From Bacteroidia bacterium (GTDB lineage Bacteria; Bacteroidota; Bacteroidia; Chitinophagales; Chitinophagaceae): a stretch of 64,000 bases of DNA. The notes beneath the pieces were generated by a model, which was given only the letters and a program-made list of their open reading frames with translations, made no database searches and was not told the DNA's origin. Position 1 is the first letter of the stretch; every line of letters starts with the position of its first letter. The position numbers were made by a program, and so were the translations under genes. The stretch covers positions 248,001 through 312,000 of the forward strand of contig JAUHYD010000002.1 of assembly GCA_030426665.1 (NCBI GenBank). The letters run 5' to 3'. Positions 18,731-26,226 of the stretch are shown piece by piece.

Positions 18731-21022
18731 ATGAAGTTTATAAAATATTTGTATCTATTATCGTTCGCAGTAACGTTACTTCCTTTTAGGGGGCTGGCTC
18801 AGGATAGGCCAATCGGATTTTGGAGGTCGTTCTTGCCCTATAATTCTGCAGTTGGCGTAGCCACGGACGGGAATATTATATATACTATTTCCGAGCAAGG
18901 TTTCTTTCGTTTTAACCCCGTAAACTGGCAAATGGACACTTATAGCAAAGTGGAGGGGATGTCAGACAATGGGATGAAGTGCATTGCTTATGATATGGCA
19001 ACATCTACAGTCGTACTTGTTTATAGTAACGGGAACATTGACCTCTTTAAAGATAATACATTTTACAATGTTCCGGATTTGAAAATCAAAACCGTTGCTG
19101 GGTCGAAAAATGTTGCGGAAGTATATACGTTAAATGGGCTCGCTTATTTATCTACTGATTTAGGTATAGTTGTAGTTGATATTGAAAATCATGATATTAA
19201 GGAAACTTTTGAGTTTAGCATTGATAATCAGACAATTCCTGTTAAGAGCTTTGTTGCGAAGGGTGATTCGTTTTATGCAGTGACAACAAACGGGGTGTAT
19301 TCGGCAAATCGGTTTAGTAATGAGTTGCAGAATTTTCAGATATGGAAACTTGTTGACCCTACAAAAACATTTAATTTTATTGCCAACTTTCAAGACGAGA
19401 TTTACTTATCCGGTGACTCAACGATATTTAGGTTGGAGCATGGAGCATTGACATTAGTTTATCAAACGCAAGAGCGAATTACGCACATTGATGGACTTGA
19501 TAATCTATTGACAATCAGTGAGTATAATGACTCTACTTACAGAGGGACGATGTGGTCGTATACGAGAGATAGCGGAGTGCATGACTCGCTGGATTTGGAT
19601 GCCGGAAAGTCGGTTCAGGTAGCTAAGTCATTGTCAGGTGATGTTTGGATTTCGGACATATTGGGCGGGTTGTTATGGCATAAGACAGACGGTGTGTTGG
19701 CACATACTATTCCATCAGGTCCTTTGAATTCAAATTCATTTGATATTTATGCAAATGACAGAGACTTGTGGGTAACGCATGGAGGTTACAGAGACTTGTA
19801 CTTGCCAATAGGAATCAGAAGTGGGATGTTTAATTACCACGAAGGAGAATGGACCTATTATAAAGAATATGAATCAGAAGCGTTTAACGGAGTAATAGAT
19901 GTTTCTGTATTTCTTAAAGACGAGCAAACAGGGACCATTTATGCCGGCTCCTATCAAAACGGGTTGGTTGTAATAAATTCTGATGGATCGTATCAACGGT
20001 ATGGGGTTAATTCGATATTCGACCCGAGTATTTCGATTGGTAACGAGTACAGGCAGGTTATAGGTCTGGGCCTGGATAGCAAGCGGAACTTATGGGTTTC
20101 TACAATGTTCTCGCAACACCAGTTGTATGCAAAGACTCCGGACGATCAATGGTATAAATTCAAAGTGCCGGGTGCAGAGTATGGCGGTCCTTTATTGGTA
20201 GATGACAATGATAATATCTGGTTTATTAATTTTTCGGATGGAGGTTTGACAGTTTATGACCCCAACGGGACGGTAGGGGACCTGTCCGACGACTTTAGCT
20301 ATCACCTATCTGTGGGAAAAGGTTTCGGCAACTTGCCTTCGAATACAGTGAATTGCATAGCGAAAGATAAAAATGGTAACATTTGGGTGGGGACATCCAA
20401 TGGGATTGGTATCGTTAATAATTGCTATTCGCCGTTTGACCAAACACCACCTTGCGATGCAGAAATTCCAATCGTTCAGTACGACGATTATGCCGGATAT
20501 CTGTTTGCAACCAATAACGTAAGAACAATAGCAGTTGATGGAGCGAACAGGAAATGGGTAGGAACTGACGACGGAATTTGGTTACTATCGCCGGACGCGG
20601 GTGAAATTGTACTAAGGTTCACTACAGACAATAGTCCATTGCCCTCAAACCGGATTCAGAAAATAGCGATAGATAAAGTGACGGGCGACGTGTATGTAGG
20701 AACAGAAAAGGGCCTGGTTAGTTTCCGAAGTACAGCGACGGAAGGCGGAAAATCAAATAAGAATGTTCTGTCTTATCCTAACCCTGTTCCCGCCGGGTAT
20801 TCCGGAACTATTGCTATAAAGGGGCTTGTTGATGGTGCGGATGTACGCATTACCGATATCAGCGGCCAGCTGGTTTATCGGACTCAGGCACTTGGAGGCC
20901 AGGCTGTTTGGGATGGTCGTGACTACACCGGTCGCAAACCGCAAAGTGGCGTCTACATGATATTTGCTTCAGACAAAGAAGGGAACGAAACATATACGGG
21001 GAAATTAGTATTCCTAAAATAG
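18731..21022 (+). CDS. porZ: PorZ-like T9SS component with two beta-propellers
   Basis: A 763-residue exported protein. A signal peptide ends at GLAQ near residue 25. The N-terminus RPIGFWRSFLPYNSAVGVA and the following blades match the PorZ propeller domain that I know from the T9SS. Later blades carry two-component-regulator-type repeats such as NGNIWVGTSNGIGIV and NRKWVGTDDGIWLL. The last ~85 residues resemble a T9SS C-terminal domain (YPNPVPAGYSG, ISGQLVYR, SGVYMIFASD). In Porphyromonas gingivalis PorZ delivers anionic lipopolysaccharide to the sortase PorU at the surface. The ATG at 18731 is preferred over the TTG six bases upstream. recO follows after two bases, so the pair is probably one transcript. 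Confidence 0.75.
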   Translation: MKFIKYLYLLSFAVTLLPFRGLAQDRPIGFWRSFLPYNSAVGVATDGNIIYTISEQGFFRFNPVNWQMDTYSKVEGMSDNGMKCIAYDMATSTVVLVYSNGNIDLFKDNTFYNVPDLKIKTVAGSKNVAEVYTLNGLAYLSTDLGIVVVDIENHDIKETFEFSIDNQTIPVKSFVAKGDSFYAVTTNGVYSANRFSNELQNFQIWKLVDPTKTFNFIANFQDEIYLSGDSTIFRLEHGALTLVYQTQERITHIDGLDNLLTISEYNDSTYRGTMWSYTRDSGVHDSLDLDAGKSVQVAKSLSGDVWISDILGGLLWHKTDGVLAHTIPSGPLNSNSFDIYANDRDLWVTHGGYRDLYLPIGIRSGMFNYHEGEWTYYKEYESEAFNGVIDVSVFLKDEQTGTIYAGSYQNGLVVINSDGSYQRYGVNSIFDPSISIGNEYRQVIGLGLDSKRNLWVSTMFSQHQLYAKTPDDQWYKFKVPGAEYGGPLLVDDNDNIWFINFSDGGLTVYDPNGTVGDLSDDFSYHLSVGKGFGNLPSNTVNCIAKDKNGNIWVGTSNGIGIVNNCYSPFDQTPPCDAEIPIVQYDDYAGYLFATNNVRTIAVDGANRKWVGTDDGIWLLSPDAGEIVLRFTTDNSPLPSNRIQKIAIDKVTGDVYVGTEKGLVSFRSTATEGGKSNKNVLSYPNPVPAGYSGTIAIKGLVDGADVRITDISGQLVYRTQALGGQAVWDGRDYTGRKPQSGVYMIFASDKEGNETYTGKLVFLK

Positions 21023-21024
21023 AA

Positions 21025-21759
21025 ATGCTCCATAAAACAAAAGGTATTGTTTTGCGCACTGTCAAGTATGGTGACTCCAGTCTTGTCGTAACGGCATTTA
21101 CTTCCGATTTTGGCGTTCAGACTTACATGGTGAAAGGTGTTCGTTCGTCGAGTGCCAAGGGCAATAAAGCCGCGTACTTTCAGTCGGGAACACTATTAGA
21201 TTTGGTAGTTTATATGCAGCCAAATAAGAATATGCAACACGTCCGAGAGTATCAGCCATTGTGTGTTTATAATTCGCTGCATAGTGACGTATATAAAAAT
21301 TGTATCCTGTTGTTTTCTGTGGAGCTTATATTCAGGTTGCTGCCGGAACATGCGCAACTACCTGAACTATATAGTTTTGCAGAAGGTTATTTACAAATGT
21401 TAGACAACTTGTCTCAGGCGAAAACTGCAAACTTGCCATTATACTTTATGCTGAATGTCGCGGCTCTTTTAGGTTATGAGTTGAAAGGAGTTTACAGCGA
21501 GCACACACCTTTTCTGGATATGCAGGAGGGTGGCTTTTCTGAAAATACGCCTGTGGTAATGCCGTTTACTTCAGATGCCGATGCTCGTGCGCTGGATAGA
21601 CTTCGAGCGTGCCGTGCCTATGAAGAAGTTATAGAAATTCCAATGACGGGTGAGATGCGGTGGCGTCTTATGGACTGGTTTGTAGCATTTCTTCAGCAGC
21701 ATACACAACATATGGGGAACATTCGTTCTTTGCCTGTGTTACGGGCTGTGCTTCATTGA
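21025..21759 (+). CDS. recO: DNA repair protein RecO
   Basis: A 244-residue recombination mediator that helps load RecA on SSB-coated DNA in the RecF pathway. The N-terminal OB-fold block is HKTKGIVLRTVKYGDSSLVV, followed by VKGVRSS and a helical C-terminal domain. Length is normal for the family. No zinc-binding Cys cluster is visible, as in many Bacteroidota RecO proteins. The start codon lies two bases after the porZ stop, suggesting translational coupling. The gene converges on the nucleotidyltransferase with three bases between stop codons. Confidence 0.92.
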   Translation: MLHKTKGIVLRTVKYGDSSLVVTAFTSDFGVQTYMVKGVRSSSAKGNKAAYFQSGTLLDLVVYMQPNKNMQHVREYQPLCVYNSLHSDVYKNCILLFSVELIFRLLPEHAQLPELYSFAEGYLQMLDNLSQAKTANLPLYFMLNVAALLGYELKGVYSEHTPFLDMQEGGFSENTPVVMPFTSDADARALDRLRACRAYEEVIEIPMTGEMRWRLMDWFVAFLQQHTQHMGNIRSLPVLRAVLH

Positions 21760-21762
21760 TTA

Positions 21763-22479
21763 TCAATTGAATAGATACTCTGCCTGCTCAATACTGCCCG
21801 GTTTCCCAACATCAATAAATAAATTTCCGCTATGGTCGAAACCCTTAAGCTTATGCTGTTTCGCCTGGTGTAAATAAAGGTCTATCAGGGAAAATTTCCC
21901 GGTAAACGGTGAATCCTTAAATATCTTCGGCGACAATACCTGTATGCCGCTGAATGCAAATGCCGTCGTGTTGGTTATGTCTCTGGATGTACGCAATGCA
22001 CCTGTTGAAATATTACTCCACCCGCACAATGTCATATCGGTATCAAAGAGTAATTTACGAGACGAATCTCTGTTCATAACGGCCAGTGTACCTAAAGTAT
22101 TGCTTTCGGTATGGTTAGTAATTATTTTGTTTAAGTCGAGGTTGGTAAGTATATCTACATTGGCAACGACAAAGGCATCCTCGTCCTCGAAGTAATGAAG
22201 CGCTTTCAATAAGCCTCCTCCAGTTTCTAACAATTCGTCCCTTTCGTCAGAGATATGAACTATGCTTCCGTAGCCGTTATTGTCCTCGATTGCATCGTAA
22301 ATCTGATGTGCAAAATGGTGAACATTTACAACCACTTCATTTATCCCAAACCGCTGTAGGTACGTTATGCTATGTTCAAGTAGCGTCTTGCCATTTACTT
22401 CAGCAAGTGCCTTTGGATGATTGTTTGTGAATGGTTTAAGTCTTGTGCCAAGTCCGGCAGCAAATATCATCGCTTTCAT
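21763..22479 (-). CDS. Sugar-1-phosphate nucleotidyltransferase (MurU-like)
   Basis: A 238-residue NTP-transferase. The N-terminal signature AAGLGTRLKPFTNNHPKAL (residues 7-25) binds the nucleotide and includes the catalytic Arg and Lys. ETGGGLLKAL and VANVDILTNLD (the metal-binding Asp region) follow. The short length and the C-terminal FIDVGKPGSIEQAEYLF resemble MurU (MurNAc-1-phosphate uridylyltransferase of peptidoglycan recycling) and HddC-like enzymes. The exact sugar cannot be assigned: there is no kinase partner such as AmgK next to it. No promoter was identified. Confidence 0.85.
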   Translation of the reverse strand: MKAMIFAAGLGTRLKPFTNNHPKALAEVNGKTLLEHSITYLQRFGINEVVVNVHHFAHQIYDAIEDNNGYGSIVHISDERDELLETGGGLLKALHYFEDEDAFVVANVDILTNLDLNKIITNHTESNTLGTLAVMNRDSSRKLLFDTDMTLCGWSNISTGALRTSRDITNTTAFAFSGIQVLSPKIFKDSPFTGKFSLIDLYLHQAKQHKLKGFDHSGNLFIDVGKPGSIEQAEYLFN

Positions 22480-22606
22480 AAAAATCAGATATAATTGCCT
22501 TTGATAAGGGGCGTTTAAGGAACAAGATACATTTTTCCTTCGTAAGCTGTGGGTGTAGTTTCGCCTTTATGTGTCGAAAGTACCTATCACTGCAATTGTA
22601 GATTAA

Positions 22607-22641
22607 TTGTTTCGAGTGCCTGAGTAAAAAAGCTATATTTG
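22607..22641 (+). promoter_or_regulatory. Candidate promoter of the small exported protein at 22684
   Basis: TATATTTG at 22634-22641 is an exact -7 match. TTGTTT at 22607 lies upstream at 21-24 bases depending on register. The ATG is 42 bases downstream. Confidence 0.45.
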
Positions 22642-22683
22642 CTATTACACAGATGATTTAATTAAAGACCTAATGTGATAGAT

Positions 22684-23205
22684 ATGAATAATCGGTTTTT
22701 CATTGTTGTTTTAGCGGCCCTAATGTCCGGCATCGTATGTTTTGGGAAAGTTCAGCCGGAAAAAAGAACTCAACTACATAACGATCTAATGGAATTGATT
22801 GAAGTTTCGAAGCAGCAGTCCGGGTTCGACTCTTTAAAGGATGTGGAGTTGACCACTGGTGTCTGGAACTGTAAATTGCAGCTCGATGGGTTTTTGCCTG
22901 TTGTGAAAACTGAAGATAATAATCCCATTGAGCCATCGCAGGTGTTAGCTGAATCTGTGACACCGGGAGCGAAAAAAGCGATTGACGTGTTAGTTGCGAA
23001 GGGGCTGGCCGGATACGAAATGAAAGATTCTGATAGAGATAGGTCAATTATTTTTGATAAAGCCAAATACTCCAGAAAGGTCATTTTTACCAAAAGAGAG
23101 CAATTTGTGCTATCACGCGTGTCTGTATTTTTTAAAGCTCATCAATTTGAGTCTGTTAATATTTTGGTCGAGGCATTTCCTATAGTACATCCTAAAGTAC
23201 ACTAA
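22684..23205 (+). CDS. Small exported protein of unknown function
   Basis: A 173-residue protein that I do not recognise. Residues 1-21 (MNNRFFIVVLAALMSGIVCFG) form a signal peptide; a Cys at about residue 19 is not in a proper lipobox context. The mature part is mixed alpha/beta, with many charged residues and no visible catalytic motif. The ATG at 22684 is preferred over the in-frame GTG nine bases upstream because it directly begins the signal peptide. The gene stands alone, with an exact -7 promoter element before it and a hairpin terminator after it, so it is probably a real single-gene unit. Confidence 0.7.
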   Translation: MNNRFFIVVLAALMSGIVCFGKVQPEKRTQLHNDLMELIEVSKQQSGFDSLKDVELTTGVWNCKLQLDGFLPVVKTEDNNPIEPSQVLAESVTPGAKKAIDVLVAKGLAGYEMKDSDRDRSIIFDKAKYSRKVIFTKREQFVLSRVSVFFKAHQFESVNILVEAFPIVHPKVH

Positions 23206-23308
23206 CTTAACTTTCTCTTAATTAGTAAGTTATCGCAGTTGCCCGGATGTTGGAAAAAGGTATTGCGGTTGGGCTTTATTGTGATAAATAGCTAACCCCC
23301 GCATAGCA

Positions 23309-23343
23309 ACAAATGAAGTGTTTGGTTTCATTTGTGTTTTTTT
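23309..23343 (+). terminator. Terminator downstream of the 22684-23205 gene
   Basis: ACAAATGAA (23309-23317) pairs with TTCATTTGT (23327-23335) and a T run follows. It lies about 100 bases after the stop codon. Confidence 0.65.
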
Positions 23344-23415
23344 ATTTATGTTTCATCGTCTGCTTTTAAGTCGTTGGCCTACCATTTTTTTTCGTCGTGT
23401 GAGGACGTCGGGTAC

Positions 23416-23447
23416 GAAAAAGGAACGCCCCCGTTTCCGGAGGCGTT
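23416..23447 (-). terminator. Terminator of the DUF4402 gene
   Basis: On the minus strand AACGCCTCCG and CGGGGGCGTT pair around a GAAA tetraloop with one wobble, followed by a T run (A run at 23416-23421 on the plus strand). It is 33 bases from the stop codon. Confidence 0.85.
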
Positions 23448-23480
23448 TCACAGTGAAAGGAAAATTATGTTGAGTTATTA

Positions 23481-24005
23481 TTAGTTGTAGTTAACAGTTA
23501 CCGGAACACCAGTTGCGTTAGTGTAAGTTCCTGAAGCCTGACCAGCTGATACGTTAAGTGTAGCACCTACATTCAAAGTTTGCGTACCTGAACCACTCAA
23601 TGTACCTGTAGTAGCCGGAACACTTGTGAAGTTATCAACAGTCATAGTATGAGAGCTACCATCAGTGATTGTAGTAGAAGATGGCAAAGTGATCGCGTAA
23701 GTATAGCTCGCCTGTCCTGTTACATCAAAGCTGGCAGCAGAAACAGTTCCTGTAGTTGCCGGAAGTGTTACACCACCTGCACCGCCTGTGGTACGAGTAC
23801 CAGCCGGAGCCAGAACAGCGGTACCTGCGATTGTAGCAGAAACGGCTACGTTACCAAAGTTCATATCTACTGTCTTAGCGATAGAGATAGGAGTGATGAT
23901 GTTGGCAGAGGCAGAAGCAGTTGCAGTGGCCTGAGCGAAAGAGCTATTAGAAAGTCCGATAACAGCGATGGAAGCGATTGCGATTGATTTGAAGATGTTT
24001 TTCAT
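23481..24005 (-). CDS. DUF4402 domain surface or secreted protein
   Basis: A 174-residue exported protein. A signal peptide ends at SFAQ near residue 25. The mature protein starts with ATASASANIITPISIAK and contains the DUF4402 pattern of a beta-sandwich rich in Thr, Ser, Ala and Gly, with FGNVAVS and a C-terminal YTNATGVPVTVNYN. DUF4402 proteins are widespread in Bacteroidota and Proteobacteria and are suspected of being pilus- or coat-like surface proteins; the function is not proven. The ATG at 24005 is chosen because it begins the signal peptide; the 30-codon upstream extension is basic, lacks a signal, and covers a dispersed palindrome in the leader. Confidence 0.85.
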   Translation of the reverse strand: MKNIFKSIAIASIAVIGLSNSSFAQATATASASANIITPISIAKTVDMNFGNVAVSATIAGTAVLAPAGTRTTGGAGGVTLPATTGTVSAASFDVTGQASYTYAITLPSSTTITDGSSHTMTVDNFTSVPATTGTLSGSGTQTLNVGATLNVSAGQASGTYTNATGVPVTVNYN

Positions 24006-24039
24006 TTTTTTAGATTTTAGTTTGTTTATGTTTTTTGTT

Positions 24040-24064
24040 TTGCCTGTCCCGATTCTTATCGGGA
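24040..24064. repeat. Short dispersed palindrome, TTGCCTGTCCCGAT type
   Basis: TCCCGAT (24047-24053) and ATCGGGA (24058-24064) form a stem with a TCTT loop. The 14 bases TTGCCTGTCCCGAT recur exactly at 54619-54632, where ATCGGGA also closes the stem. Here it lies about 40 bases upstream of the DUF4402 start codon, within the probable leader. Confidence 0.7.
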
Positions 24065-24087
24065 TTTGGTAGGTATAATACCAACGA

Positions 24088-24137
24088 CGTGCCAATAATA
24101 TAACTAATTGATAATCAATTAATTGAGTTTTGGCACG
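24088..24137. repeat. Nested inverted repeat, possible operator
   Basis: Outer arms CGTGCCAA (24088-24095) and TTGGCACG (24130-24137) enclose an inner AATTGAT-A-ATCAATT (24106-24120). Both are perfect. The position upstream of the DUF4402 gene suggests a protein-binding or cruciform-forming site, but this is inference. Confidence 0.35.
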
Positions 24138-24657
24138 ATAGTTTTTATTCCGATATTGGTACTAATTTTCCGAATTGTGGAATTTTTGACTGCTTTGGAA
24201 TCACCATTTTGAGGCGATGCGGTGTTGAGAAAAGGGTTTAAGCCGGATATTTATATTTAATAGCCCCACCTGTATATAAGTCATGCGATTTGGCGCTGTC
24301 GTGAATTCATGATATTGATTATTGAACATTTTCGAAAATCAATTAATGTTACAGTTGCCGTTTATTGGTTAGATTGAATTAACTTTAACACCGAGGTATA
24401 GCTAACTGAAACTTCAGGCGGTTATATTATTACTCTATACGAGTATGAAAACGAATATTTCCCCTTGGTATTTGTTTTAGGTTAGTCGGAAAGCACTGTG
24501 GTAAACATTTACAAGAATGTAAACTAATTGCTTGTGACAAGTTAACGTATTGCAAATGCTTTATTTTTAAGTCAATAAAGTGGATATTTGCATGTAAGAG
24601 TAAGTGCAAAAGTGTTTATTTCTTAATTGATTAAAAGAGGGATATCCTTCAAAAATT

Positions 24658-25068
24658 ATGTCAAAAGTATTAGTAATTGAGGATGATGATATTATGCTTA
24701 AGGCAATCAGAAACATCCTACGAAAAGACGGACACGAGGTAATTACAGCAAAGGATGGGAAGGAAGCTTTTGATAAGCTTGACAATGAAGATTATGATGT
24801 TGTTATTACGGACTTAATGATGCCCTATGCAAACGGGCTTGAGGTTGTAAGTCGGTTACGCAACAATGACATGAAAAGACACGTGGGAATTATTGTATGT
24901 TCTTCGGTAGGAAACTAAGAAACAATAACAGAGGCTTTCCGATTGGGAGCTGATGACTACCTTAAGAAACCAATTATGGCTGGTGAATTGATGATTCGTA
25001 TCAGGAAGTTGCTTGCGAATCGAAATAGCAATGTACAGCTTGTCACTAAGAAAAAAAGCAGTAAATAA
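24658..25068 (+). pseudogene. CheY-like response regulator receiver, interrupted by an in-frame TAA
   Basis: The full frame codes for a 136-residue receiver-only response regulator, split by TAA at codon 87 (24916-24918). Before the stop are the acidic pocket (Glu8, Asp9, Asp10), the phosphoacceptor Asp52 in TDLMMPYANG, and the switch Ser at about 82 in CSSVGN. After the stop the same frame continues without shift as ETITEAFRLGADDYLKKPI, which contains the conserved Lys-Pro pair (Lys104-Pro105), and ends in a basic tail at 25068. The 86-residue product alone lacks strand 5, helix 5 and the essential Lys. A single base change from GAA or CAA would explain it. It may be a nonsense mutation, a sequencing error, or readthrough. 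The HEAT gene starts three bases later, so the receiver is the first member of the exopolysaccharide-like cluster. Confidence 0.85.
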
Positions 25069-25071
25069 TTC

Positions 25072-26226
25072 ATGTGGAGAGATCTGGTAGAACTTTTATT
25101 CCAGGCGTATGAGCAATTCAGTCTGCTTCCTCTTTTCATTGAAATAGCTCTAGCCTTCATCATTATTGCAATAGTAGCCACTATTATTGCATACTGTTCC
25201 ATTTTATATAGGCGGTATAAGAGTTATGTACATGAGAAGCGGGTTGCCTTCATCAGTCCTATTATCGAAGAAATGATAACAGAGCAGGTATTGCTTAATG
25301 AGAATCTGGGAACCGATGTTCCGATTGAGGAAATTGAGTTTGATCAGGCTGCTTTATCCAATAAGGTCTATAAAAAGCCATTTGTACGGCAGATTCTAAT
25401 AGATACTTTAATTGCTTATCGCAAGAATTTTAGAGGGGAAGTAGGGGAGTTGCTACGTAAGTTATACCTGGACATGAACCTTGATAAGGATTCATACGCA
25501 AAGATGAAGACAATGCGCTGGGAGCGTAAAATTAAAGCGGTGGTAGAACTTACACAAATGGACGTTGCCATCTCCGATGTTACCATACTTCCGCTTACAA
25601 ACAGTACCAACCCTTCATTGAGAGCTGCAGCGAGGAACGCGTATATTCAGTTGAGTAAGAATGAACCTTTTAAGTTCTTCGATATTGCCACTGAGCCTTT
25701 GTTGCCCTGGGATCAGCTTGAGATGTTTAAGATTATTACGACAACCAAAGACATAGCTATTCCTAACTTTTCACGTTGGGTTAGTTATTCCAGTAATAAG
25801 AGCGTTGTTTCGTTTTGTCTCAAACTGATTGCCCACTATGACCAACAGAGTGCGATACCGGCTGTAATGGATTTGTTGAACAACAAGGACCACTATTACC
25901 GTGCCGATGCCATCATGTGTCTGGGTAAATTGTCGGCAGAGGTGGCTGAAGAAAAATTAGTAAGAATATATAATCACCAACCACTGAACTGCCAGATAGA
26001 GATTCTGAAAGCAATGGGAAGCATCGCATCAGGAAAGTATCTGGAGTTTCTGAAAACTGAGTTCTTGTATTCGTCAAACTTCGATATCAGGATGAATGCG
26101 GCACGTGCAATCATCAGACACAATACTCAAAATTCAAGATTACTTGTGGAAGAATTGATGGAAATGACCCACGAAGAGAATCAGTTGATTATTAAGCACT
26201 GTCTGAACCCTCTAATTAAATATTAA
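25072..26226 (+). CDS. Membrane-anchored HEAT-repeat protein of the exopolysaccharide-like cluster
   Basis: A 384-residue protein. A hydrophobic segment spans about residues 19-46 (IEIALAFIIIAIVATIIAYC), followed by basic RRYKSYVHEKR, which predicts a single-pass anchor with the bulk in the cytoplasm. From about residue 160 to the end are helical pairs of HEAT type, for example NPSLRAAARNAYIQLSK, DHYYRADAIMCLGKLS and NFDIRMNAARAIIRHN. HEAT solenoids are protein-binding scaffolds, so a role as a subunit or regulator of the adjacent glycosyltransferases is plausible. It starts three bases after the receiver frame, and its TAA overlaps the next ATG by one base (TAATG), which indicates translational coupling. 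Confidence 0.8.
   Translation: MWRDLVELLFQAYEQFSLLPLFIEIALAFIIIAIVATIIAYCSILYRRYKSYVHEKRVAFISPIIEEMITEQVLLNENLGTDVPIEEIEFDQAALSNKVYKKPFVRQILIDTLIAYRKNFRGEVGELLRKLYLDMNLDKDSYAKMKTMRWERKIKAVVELTQMDVAISDVTILPLTNSTNPSLRAAARNAYIQLSKNEPFKFFDIATEPLLPWDQLEMFKIITTTKDIAIPNFSRWVSYSSNKSVVSFCLKLIAHYDQQSAIPAVMDLLNNKDHYYRADAIMCLGKLSAEVAEEKLVRIYNHQPLNCQIEILKAMGSIASGKYLEFLKTEFLYSSNFDIRMNAARAIIRHNTQNSRLLVEELMEMTHEENQLIIKHCLNPLIKY

Larger units (their letters stand above)
24006..24657. other. 650-base intergenic region between divergent genes
   Basis: This AT-rich stretch separates the DUF4402 gene from the receiver gene. It holds the TCCCGAT palindrome (24040-24064) and a nested inverted repeat (24088-24137). 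I see no credible reading frame or known RNA in the rest. It must contain the promoters of both neighbours, but no clean -33/-7 pair was found in front of the receiver gene. Confidence 0.5.

Noticed and set aside
24006-24095. A 30-codon upstream extension of the DUF4402 gene
   Set aside because: The signal peptide begins at the internal Met (24005), and the extension covers a dispersed palindrome typical of noncoding leader.
24658-24918. A complete 86-residue mini response regulator
   Set aside because: The same frame continues past the stop with the missing conserved half of the domain, so an interrupted full-length gene is the simpler reading.
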